This document shows, piece by piece, positions 1-5,373 of a DNA stretch of 6,578 nt (position 1 is the stretch's first letter; each line of letters starts with the position of its first letter). The notes under the pieces are model-generated. The model had not been told where the DNA came from. It made no database searches and saw nothing but the letters and a program-made list of their open reading frames with translations. Position numbers and translations under genes: made by a program. This DNA is from Clostridia bacterium (GTDB lineage: Bacteria > Bacillota > Clostridia > UBA1381), in NCBI GenBank assembly GCA_008668455.1, contig RQCD01000141.1:1-6578 (forward strand), written 5' to 3'.

Positions 1-92
1 TGAAAACCGATCGGGATTTATCCGGAGAATTTGTTCGGGTGCGGTTAGAAAAGCTGTCACGGGATGCAATTGAGGGCGTTTTGGAGGAATAG
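1..92 (+). CDS. C-terminal end of an unidentified protein (partial, 5' end outside the window)
   Basis: Reading from base 3 gives 29 codons ending in TAG at 90-92. The tail begins KTDRDLSGEFVR and ends AIEGVLEE. It is charged and probably helical near the end, which is an ordinary look for a protein C-terminus. The GEFVR stretch is reminiscent of the C-terminal part of some SbcD/YhaO-type DNA repair metallophosphoesterases, but 29 residues are too few to assign a family and I do not. No terminator follows the stop. The same frame stays open from 93 to 380, so the TAG may be a true end or may interrupt a longer gene. Confidence 0.5.
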   Translation, partial: KTDRDLSGEFVRVRLEKLSRDAIEGVLEE

Positions 93-149
93 CACGTCAC
101 ATATTATGTAAACCCGGAATATACTGTAGGGAAAGAAGGTGTTCCCAAA

Positions 150-380
150 ATGTATGTACGCGCGGTCAATCAAACCAGCTATCCGGCAATTACGCTTGTA
201 CTGGAGGAGGATTTTTTGCCGGTTGAGATCATTTCAGAAAAAATGATTCAAACCCCAAATGAAATCTTCCTCCTCACCGCCCTGGATCACCGCGCCCATC
301 CGTTTCTTTCCCTAAGACTTGTCCCCTCGCCGCAAACGAATAAACTGATTGTGAAAAATAACTGTGCGGATTTTATTTGA
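150..380 (+). CDS. Small hypothetical protein, 76 aa (possibly the 3' fragment of a gene broken by TAG at 90-92)
   Basis: I do not recognise this protein. It starts at ATG 150, has a weak ribosome-binding-like AAGGTG at 136-141, and ends in TGA at 378-380. The product has no signal peptide or membrane segment. It is mixed and beta-like in its first half (MYVRAVNQTSYPAITLVLEE) and rather hydrophobic and proline-bearing later. A TATACT at 120-125 resembles a -10 box, but no convincing -35 lies 16-18 bases upstream. The frame is open upstream as far as the TAG at 90-92, and codons 93-149 also read like protein (YYVNPEYTVGKEG). The ORF could therefore be a standalone small gene, the tail of a pseudogene split by a nonsense codon, or chance. 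Confidence 0.35.
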   Translation: MYVRAVNQTSYPAITLVLEEDFLPVEIISEKMIQTPNEIFLLTALDHRAHPFLSLRLVPSPQTNKLIVKNNCADFI

Positions 381-397
381 CTGTGTTCCTTAATGCT

Positions 398-452
398 TTC
401 GTATAGTACGCACAACCTCGTCATGTTCAGCCAAATACGAAAAAAATTCGTA
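398..452. promoter_or_regulatory. Cluster of TTCGTA-type inverted repeats, candidate operator
   Basis: A perfect inverted repeat, TACGAA (436-441), five A, TTCGTA (447-452), ends 10 bases before the -35 box of the next gene. A second, imperfect pair, TTCGTA (398-403), TAG, TACGCA (407-412), lies 23 bases further upstream. Four related half-sites in 55 bases just ahead of a promoter suggest a repressor or activator binding region. No regulator is identified in the window, and AT-rich sequence makes short palindromes fairly likely by chance. Confidence 0.35.
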
Positions 453-462
453 GAAAAAGGGA

Positions 463-491
463 TTGATTTTTTCAAATTTCTTCTTTATAAT
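463..491 (+). promoter_or_regulatory. Sigma-A type promoter of the GH28-like gene
   Basis: The -35 box TTGATT (463-468) is four of six to consensus TTGACA. A 17-base spacer separates it from a perfect -10 box TATAAT (486-491). Transcription would start near 498, giving a 5' untranslated region of about 37 bases that ends in the ribosome binding site at 522-527. The promoter overlaps an upstream in-frame ATG at 463, which rules that ATG out as the start of this transcript's protein. Confidence 0.8.
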
Positions 492-521
492 AAAAATAAG
501 AAATTATAAAATCATTGCAAG

Positions 522-527
522 AGGGAG
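522..527 (+). promoter_or_regulatory. Ribosome binding site that fixes the GH28-like start
   Basis: AGGGAG lies 7 bases before ATG 535. No comparable site precedes the in-frame ATG at 463. It therefore supports the 386-residue form of the protein over the 410-residue form. Confidence 0.75.
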
Positions 528-534
528 AAAAGGT

Positions 535-1695
535 ATGTATTATAAAGATCCAAACGAATTTCAGGGTACAGATTCTGAAAGAATCCAGTCTGCGGTATAT
601 GCGGCGAAAAAGGCAGGTATCAATAAGGTGGTCATTCCACCCTTTAACGGGGAGCGCGGCGAAAATAAGTGGGTGATTGAAAAGGCGATCAAATTGCCGT
701 CTGATATTTTAGTTGTGATTGATAACGCATATATGGTTATGGCAGACGGGGTTTTTGAAAATATGTTTATCAATGAAAATTTAAGGACTCCAGAGGGCAG
801 AGTGCAAGCCGGCAGACAGAAAAATATCATGCTTGAGGGAATAGGAAACGCAATTCTATCCGGCGGAAACTATAACGGACTGTCTGAAGAAACGAGCGGA
901 ACAGCATCTTATCCGCATGTGAGTTTTAATAACATGATTCTCTTTTCCGGGGTGGATTCTTTTACGGTGAAAAATCTAAAGATCAAAAAACAGCGCTGGT
1001 GGGCGTTTAACTTTTTGTATTGCCGAAACGGATATATTGGGAATATAGATTTTGATGCGGATTTTACATGGGACTGGCAGGATGGTGTGAGCCGTGAAGA
1101 GGCACCTGTCGGAGACGGTCATATTGAGTATAAAACAATTCATGTAAAAAATGCGGACGGAATTGATCTTCGGTGCGGATGCAATAATATCATCATTGAA
1201 AATATCACAGGCTATACAGAAGATGACTCGGTTGCACTCACAGCAATCCGCGGAGGAACGGAGGAGCTGTACCGCGTGGAGGATGAAGATGACATTGATA
1301 TTCATAATGTCATTATCAGAAACATCATGACAAAAACGCTTTGTTCTAATGTGAGGCTCTTGAATCAAGGTGGAACAAAGCTATATAATATTTTGATTGA
1401 TGGGGTTTATGATGCGTCGTTTGAGGGGAAATACAGAAACGAAACAAACAAGGTGAACATTGGTCACGGGGTGCAGATTGGAGACACCTATAACTACGGA
1501 ACACGCCAGAACACACCGGAGGAGACTTATAACATCACGGTGAGAAATGTATTTTCACGTGCAAGGCTAAAGCTTGAGGTGGCAGGCGGTCTTTCAGACA
1601 GCCTGATTGAAAATATCAAAGCATTTGACCGGGAGGACGGCGGACGGTGCGACTTTTCGCATGCCGATCTTGTCAGAGTTGAAATTAACGAGTAA
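535..1695 (+). CDS. Glycoside hydrolase family 28-like right-handed beta-helix protein, probably cytoplasmic
   Basis: This 386-residue protein has the pectin-lyase-fold organisation of GH28, the family that hydrolyses polygalacturonan and related pectic bonds. Residues 11-75 form the usual N-terminal segment (GTDSERIQSAVYAA, then VVIPP). Beta-helix coils rich in N, I and V follow. The GH28 signatures appear in order: NADGID at 206-211 (family NTDG), EDD at 229-231, GHG at 310-312 and RLK at 344-346 (family RIK). By comparison, Asp208, Asp230 and Asp231 are the likely catalytic acids and His311 lies in the active site. The start at 535 is set by the promoter and ribosome binding site. Starting at 463 would add 24 residues, including a hydrophobic patch, but lies inside the -35 box. 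Without that extension there is no signal peptide, so the enzyme probably acts on imported oligosaccharides. The exact substrate is unknown. It is transcribed alone, convergent with the liv operon. Confidence 0.85.
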   Translation: MYYKDPNEFQGTDSERIQSAVYAAKKAGINKVVIPPFNGERGENKWVIEKAIKLPSDILVVIDNAYMVMADGVFENMFINENLRTPEGRVQAGRQKNIMLEGIGNAILSGGNYNGLSEETSGTASYPHVSFNNMILFSGVDSFTVKNLKIKKQRWWAFNFLYCRNGYIGNIDFDADFTWDWQDGVSREEAPVGDGHIEYKTIHVKNADGIDLRCGCNNIIIENITGYTEDDSVALTAIRGGTEELYRVEDEDDIDIHNVIIRNIMTKTLCSNVRLLNQGGTKLYNILIDGVYDASFEGKYRNETNKVNIGHGVQIGDTYNYGTRQNTPEETYNITVRNVFSRARLKLEVAGGLSDSLIENIKAFDREDGGRCDFSHADLVRVEINE

Positions 1696-1703
1696 TGAAT
1701 GGC

Positions 1704-1733
1704 GAAAAAGGGACCTTTTACAGTCCCTTTTTC
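1704..1733. terminator. Bidirectional intrinsic terminator between convergent genes
   Basis: A perfect 11-bp stem pairs GAAAAAGGGAC (1704-1714) with GTCCCTTTTTC (1723-1733) around an 8-base loop. The outer half is A-rich on one side and T-rich on the other, so a U-run trails the hairpin in transcripts of either strand. It lies 8 bases after the stop of the GH28-like gene and 6 bases beyond the stop of livF, in a 44-base convergent gap. Confidence 0.9.
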
Positions 1734-1739
1734 TCTGAT

Positions 1740-2444
1740 TTAGTTTCCTAAATAAGCTTTTTTTACATCTTCATTTGACAAAAGCTCTGCGCCTGTTCCT
1801 TTCATGGTGACATGACCGGTTTCCAGAACGTAGGCATAGTCTGCAATCTTGAGCGCCATATTTGCATTTTGCTCAATCAGGAGGACGGTTACGCCCTGTT
1901 TATTGATTTCCTTAATAATATCGAAAATTCCCTGTACCACCAACGGTGCAAGACCAAGTGACGGCTCATCCATCATGATCAGCTTCGGACGGCTCATTAA
2001 TGCTCTTGCAACTGCAAGCATCTGCTGCTCACCGCCGGAGAGTGTTCCTGCCATCTGCCAGTTTCGCTCTGAAAGACGCGGAAAAAGCGTATAAATCCAT
2101 TCAATATCCTTTGCGATCTCTGCCTTGTCTTTCCGGAGATATGCGCCGACGCGCAGATTTTCCAGCACGGTCAAATCCGAAAAAACACGCCGTCCCTCCG
2201 GAACAAGGGCAATTCCCTCAGAAAGAATTTTATGAATCGGCATGCTGAGAAGCTCCTTGCCATTATAGGTAACCGATCCGCCGGACGCTTTCACCAAGCC
2301 GGAAATCGTACGGAGCGTGGTCGATTTTCCTGCTCCGTTTGCACCGATCAGAGTGATGATTTTTCCGTCCGGCACCTCCAGGCTGATTCCGCGGAGCGCC
2401 TGGATTCCGCCATAGGCAACTTCTAAATTGTCAATTTTAAGCAT
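1740..2444 (-). CDS. livF: Branched-chain amino acid ABC transporter ATP-binding protein LivF
   Basis: LivF is one of the two cytoplasmic ATPases powering the hydrophobic amino acid importer. The product has 234 residues, the usual LivF length. Walker A is GANGAGKST at 34-42, the family-typical VPEGRRVF stretch is at 81-88, the signature is LSGGEQQ at 135-141, and Walker B is LIMMDEP at 155-161. The switch position carries Gln192 (LLIEQNA) in place of the usual His, which is normal for LivF. I chose ATG 2444 over GTG 2450 because the site GGGGGTG (2458-2452) lies 7 bases before the ATG but almost touches the GTG. The start overlaps the end of livG by 8 bases, which points to translational coupling. 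It is the last gene of the operon and is followed directly by the shared terminator. Confidence 0.95.
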   Translation of the reverse strand: MLKIDNLEVAYGGIQALRGISLEVPDGKIITLIGANGAGKSTTLRTISGLVKASGGSVTYNGKELLSMPIHKILSEGIALVPEGRRVFSDLTVLENLRVGAYLRKDKAEIAKDIEWIYTLFPRLSERNWQMAGTLSGGEQQMLAVARALMSRPKLIMMDEPSLGLAPLVVQGIFDIIKEINKQGVTVLLIEQNANMALKIADYAYVLETGHVTMKGTGAELLSNEDVKKAYLGN

Positions 2445-3279
2445 CCTCACTCACCCCCAAATATGCGTCGATTACACGCTGGTCATTTTGAATTTCTGCT
2501 GGTGTTCCCTTGGCAATCAGCTTTCCAAAATCTAAGACATAAACCCGGTCGGAAATATCCATTACCAAATTCATGTGATGCTCAATCAAAAGAATGGTAA
2601 TCTGAAATTGATCCTTGATTTCTGCAATAAACTGCGTTAATTCCTTTGTTTCCTGCGGATTCATGCCAGCTGCCGGCTCATCTAAAAGCAGGAGCTTGGG
2701 TTCGGTGGCAAGTGCGCGTGCAATTTCTAAGCGGCGCTGTTTTCCGTAGGGGAGAGAGGTTGCTTTTTCCTCACGCTCCTCATACAGTCCTACCAGCTTT
2801 AAAAGCTCCTCCACCTCCTGGCGCATTTTCTGCTCCTCCCGGAAATTGAGATGGAATGCGGCGGTAAAGAGATTGCTTTTTTTGCGCAGATGGGTTGCGA
2901 TCAGAACGTTTTCAAATACCGTCAGGTTCTTCCAGAGACGGATATTCTGAAAGGTTCTTGCCATGCCGCGTTTGGTCAGCTTGTCGGGTGTAGGGGCAAT
3001 CTTATGATGGTACATGCCGCGGTTTTCACCCTTATAAAGCTTTTTCATCTTTCCGCGCGGATAATTCTCCACGACGGTTTCTCCCAAAAAATCAACCTTT
3101 CCGTTGGTTGGTGCATAGACGCCGGTGATAATATTAAATGCAGTTGTTTTTCCGGCGCCGTTCGGACCGATCAGGGAGACAATTTCACCCTTGTTTACCT
3201 CCATAGAAAGATTGTCCACAGCGACTACGCCGCCAAACTGGATGGTTGCGTTTTCGATCTTTAATACGTTTTCACTCAT
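2437..3279 (-). CDS. livG: Branched-chain amino acid ABC transporter ATP-binding protein LivG
   Basis: LivG is the second cytoplasmic ATPase and pairs with LivF. The product has 280 residues, about 25 more than the well-known enterobacterial form. Walker A is GPNGAGKTT at 38-46, the Q-loop is Gln111 in ARTFQNIRLW, the signature is LPYGKQRR at 176-183 (LivG normally has SYGQQRR), Walker B is LLLLDEP at 196-202, and the H-loop is His234 in LLIEHH. The extra length is mostly a basic insert at about 72-101 (NYPRGKMKKLYKG onward) between the Walker A half and the Q-loop. My recollection is that Firmicutes LivG proteins often carry such an insert. The start ATG shares an ATGA overlap with the livM stop, and AAGGAGG (3296-3290) lies 10 bases upstream. 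Confidence 0.95.
   Translation of the reverse strand: MSENVLKIENATIQFGGVVAVDNLSMEVNKGEIVSLIGPNGAGKTTAFNIITGVYAPTNGKVDFLGETVVENYPRGKMKKLYKGENRGMYHHKIAPTPDKLTKRGMARTFQNIRLWKNLTVFENVLIATHLRKKSNLFTAAFHLNFREEQKMRQEVEELLKLVGLYEEREEKATSLPYGKQRRLEIARALATEPKLLLLDEPAAGMNPQETKELTQFIAEIKDQFQITILLIEHHMNLVMDISDRVYVLDFGKLIAKGTPAEIQNDQRVIDAYLGVSEDA
2452..2458 (-). promoter_or_regulatory. Ribosome binding site deciding the livF start
   Basis: On the - strand GGGGGTG lies inside the end of livG, 7 bases before ATG 2444. The alternative GTG at 2450 would leave a spacing of only one base. Confidence 0.65.
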
Positions 3280-4382
3280 TTGGACGCACCCTCCTTCTTT
3301 GGGGATTTCTTGCGTTTTTTAAACAGCGCAGGAAGCTCTTTATCGCCCATAATTCCCTCGCGGCGGAACAGCACAATCAGCATGATCACAACCGAGAATA
3401 CTACCATTCGGAATCCGCTCCGTAAAAGCGGAACTTTAAATGAGCCGATAAAGGTTGCATTATCTAAAAATCTCAGCCACCACTCGCTGCATGCGATAAA
3501 GAGAAACGAGCCGATACAGGAACCGGAAACTGAACCAAGTCCGCCGCTTACCACAATCAGAAGAATCTCATAGGTCATAGCAGCCTTAAAGACGGTTGCC
3601 TGTACGCTTGCCTGGTACATTGCAAGCATTGCCCCGGAAATACCGGCAAAGAATGAGCTGATAATAAAGGACATTCTCTTGTGCTTTGCTAAGTTAATGC
3701 CCATTGCCTCTGCTGCAATTTCATCATCCCGGATTGCCTTAAAGGCGCGGCCGTAGGTTGAATTAATTAAAAGCACGATCAAAAAGATACAGATACCGGA
3801 CATCAAAAACGGTATAAATGTGGTTAGGCTCAGTGTTTTTGACCCGATTTTAATCGAGAAATCCGCAAAGCTTGGGAAACCGTAAAGCAGGTTTGAAGCA
3901 TTGGTAACCGGACCAAATTTGTCAAACTGCACCAGCGAACGGACAATTTCTGCAAAGCCGAGTGTGGCAATCGCAAGATAATCGCTCTTTAATTTTAGCA
4001 CTGGCAGCCCGATCAAAAATGCGAACAGCGCCGCCATCAAGCCGGCACAAATCAGCGCCGGAATCATCGGAATAGTAAAATTTACAATTCCGCCGTTAAA
4101 GTATTGGTAAACAGACGCATGCCGTTCTACCGGGATAGTCAGAACCGCATAGGTATATGCACCCAAAAGCATAAAGCCTGCCTGTCCCAGCGAGAAAAGT
4201 CCGGTAAAGCCGTTTAAGAGGTTCATAGAAACGGCTACCAGAGAGTAAACCGCACCCTTTCTTAAAACGGTCAGAAGCAGCGCCGGAACATTTGTAATAT
4301 TGTCTAAGACAATGATTAGCGCCATTAACGCGATAATGAGAATGGCGCTGATCAATGTGCTTTTAGAATTTGTTTTTTTCAT
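3276..4382 (-). CDS. livM: Branched-chain amino acid ABC transporter permease LivM
   Basis: LivM is one of the two membrane subunits that form the translocation path with LivH. The 368-residue product has about nine hydrophobic segments, starting near 10-27, 33-57, 61-81, 104-127, 187-206, 237-258, 270-299 and 323-340. Family motifs include LNGFTGLFSLGQAGFMLLGAY at 56-76 (a conserved loop-helix) and the ATPase-coupling EAA-like loop near 211-236 (GRAFKAIRDDEIAAEAMGI). The C-terminus is strongly basic (KKRKKSPKK at 355-363), which suits a cytoplasmic end. It starts 3 bases after the livH stop, with AAGGTG (4394-4389) 6 bases before the ATG, and overlaps livG by 4 bases. Confidence 0.95.
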   Translation of the reverse strand: MKKTNSKSTLISAILIIALMALIIVLDNITNVPALLLTVLRKGAVYSLVAVSMNLLNGFTGLFSLGQAGFMLLGAYTYAVLTIPVERHASVYQYFNGGIVNFTIPMIPALICAGLMAALFAFLIGLPVLKLKSDYLAIATLGFAEIVRSLVQFDKFGPVTNASNLLYGFPSFADFSIKIGSKTLSLTTFIPFLMSGICIFLIVLLINSTYGRAFKAIRDDEIAAEAMGINLAKHKRMSFIISSFFAGISGAMLAMYQASVQATVFKAAMTYEILLIVVSGGLGSVSGSCIGSFLFIACSEWWLRFLDNATFIGSFKVPLLRSGFRMVVFSVVIMLIVLFRREGIMGDKELPALFKKRKKSPKKEGASK

Positions 4383-4385
4383 TGA

Positions 4386-5261
4386 TTACACCTTCTCCGT
4401 CAAATTTTCACCGAACAATCCAGTCGGCTTTACTACTAATATAACAATCAAAATCGCAAAGGAAAATGCATCACTAAAGGTGGTATAGCCTGCGCCGTTG
4501 ATAAAGCTTTCACAAATACCGATGACAAACGCACCTAAAACAGCGCCCGGAATCGAGCCGATTCCGCCGAATACAGCGGCTACAAATGCTTTTAAACCAG
4601 GCATCGCACCCACTGTTGGGGTAACTGTCTGATAATTTGAAAAATAAAGCATAGAGCCGACAGCAGCCAGTGCAGAGCCAATAATAAAGGTCATACGAAT
4701 TACGCTGTCAATTTTAATACCCATCAGCTGTGCCGTTTCAAAATCCTTTGATGCCGCACGCATTGCCATACCCATCTTTGTTTTCTGAATCAGAAGCACT
4801 AAAACCGCAACCAACGCGATCGTCAGAACCGGGGTGATGATAGTAACGCGTGAGGTGGTGCAGCCGAGAATCTGCACACTGTCGCTGATCCATGGGATTT
4901 TCGGATACATTTTTGCAAGACCGCCGGTGATGTACCAGAGCAGATTTTGCAGTAAATAAGAAACACCGATTGCCGATATCATAATCGACATACGGGGGGC
5001 GGTACGAAGCGGCTTATATGCCACGCGCTCTACCAAAACGCCCAGAAATACCGTGATAATAATCACAAGCGGCAGAGAAACCGGGAGCGGCAGTACCGCC
5101 GATAAATAAACCAGCAGGAATCCGGCGACGGTAAAAATATCGCCGTGGGCAAAGTTGATCAGTCTCAGGATTCCGTAAACCATGGTATATCCGATTGCGA
5201 TCAGCGCATACTGACCGCCGACTGAAATTCCTGCCAGCAGATATGGTAAAATATTCTGCAT
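4386..5261 (-). CDS. livH: Branched-chain amino acid ABC transporter permease LivH
   Basis: LivH is the partner membrane subunit of LivM. From ATG 5261 it is 291 residues, the usual LivH length. There are about eight hydrophobic segments, near 7-32, 42-60, 62-79, 93-112, 139-159, 188-209, 223-250 and 262-278. Recognisable motifs are GYTMVYGILRLINFAHGD at 24-41, the coupling loop GMAMRAASKDFETAQLMGI at 164-182, FGGIGSIPGA at 231-240 and KPTGLFG at 278-284. The frame is open upstream to an ATG at 5339, which would add 26 residues. I reject that start because GGAGGGTG (5279-5272) lies 10 bases before ATG 5261 and the added residues come from an intergenic hairpin. It is followed after 3 bases by livM. 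Confidence 0.95.
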   Translation of the reverse strand: MQNILPYLLAGISVGGQYALIAIGYTMVYGILRLINFAHGDIFTVAGFLLVYLSAVLPLPVSLPLVIIITVFLGVLVERVAYKPLRTAPRMSIMISAIGVSYLLQNLLWYITGGLAKMYPKIPWISDSVQILGCTTSRVTIITPVLTIALVAVLVLLIQKTKMGMAMRAASKDFETAQLMGIKIDSVIRMTFIIGSALAAVGSMLYFSNYQTVTPTVGAMPGLKAFVAAVFGGIGSIPGAVLGAFVIGICESFINGAGYTTFSDAFSFAILIVILVVKPTGLFGENLTEKV

Positions 5262-5271
5262 AACTTTCAGA

Positions 5272-5279
5272 CACCCTCC
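5272..5279 (-). promoter_or_regulatory. Strong ribosome binding site deciding the livH start
   Basis: On the - strand GGAGGGTG lies 10 bases before ATG 5261. It supports MQNILPYLL as the N-terminus and argues against the longer form from 5339. Confidence 0.8.
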
Positions 5280-5301
5280 AAAAAATCCTTTTGAAAGCAG
5301 A

Positions 5302-5329
5302 GCGCAGCGAACAATTCTGTCCGCTGCAC
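5302..5329 (-). promoter_or_regulatory. Intergenic mRNA hairpin between livK and livH
   Basis: In the liv transcript GCAGCGGACA pairs with UGUUCGCUGC around the loop GAAU: ten pairs with one G-U. Two more outer pairs (G-C and U-G) bring the stem to 12. No U-run follows at once, since the next bases are UCUGC, so it is not a classical terminator. It lies in the 112-base gap between the binding protein gene and the permease genes. By analogy with other binding-protein operons it may act as an RNA stabiliser or partial attenuator that lets livK be made in excess. That role is inference. Confidence 0.65.
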
Positions 5330-5347
5330 ACCGAATCAAAATCTAAT

Positions 5348-5370
5348 TTATTTCCGAAATAACAGCTGTT
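5348..5370. repeat. Two abutting short palindromes after the livK stop
   Basis: TTATTTC, C, GAAATAA (5348-5362) is a 15-base near-perfect dyad. AACAGCTGTT (5361-5370) is a perfect 10-base palindrome that shares two bases with it. They begin 3 bases after the livK stop codon. The stems are short and AT-rich, so as RNA structure they are weak. They could be a protein-binding site or chance. Confidence 0.4.
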
Positions 5371-5373
5371 GTC

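Noticed and set aside
99..125. ACATA-T-TATGT dyad and TATACT box as a full promoter for the 76-residue ORF
   Set aside because: No convincing -35 box lies at the right distance, and such short AT-rich dyads arise easily by chance.
287..475. A 62-codon - strand ORF across the left intergenic region
   Set aside because: It overlaps both the candidate small gene and the promoter region, has no clear ribosome binding site, and its product is not recognisable.
976..1368. A 130-codon ORF antisense to the GH28-like gene
   Set aside because: It lies wholly inside a well-supported gene, has no promoter or ribosome binding site that I can see, and its Cys/Ile-rich product resembles no family.
2445..2450. 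GTG 2450 as the start of livF
   Set aside because: The ribosome binding site almost touches it. ATG 2444 has a normal 7-base spacing and yields the typical MLKI N-terminus.
2851..3264. A 137-codon + strand ORF opposite livG
   Set aside because: It is a shadow of a clearly identified ATPase gene and has no features of its own.
5262..5339. A 26-residue N-terminal extension of LivH starting at ATG 5339
   Set aside because: It lacks a good ribosome binding site, its codons come from the intergenic hairpin, and ATG 5261 has a strong site and gives the normal LivH length.
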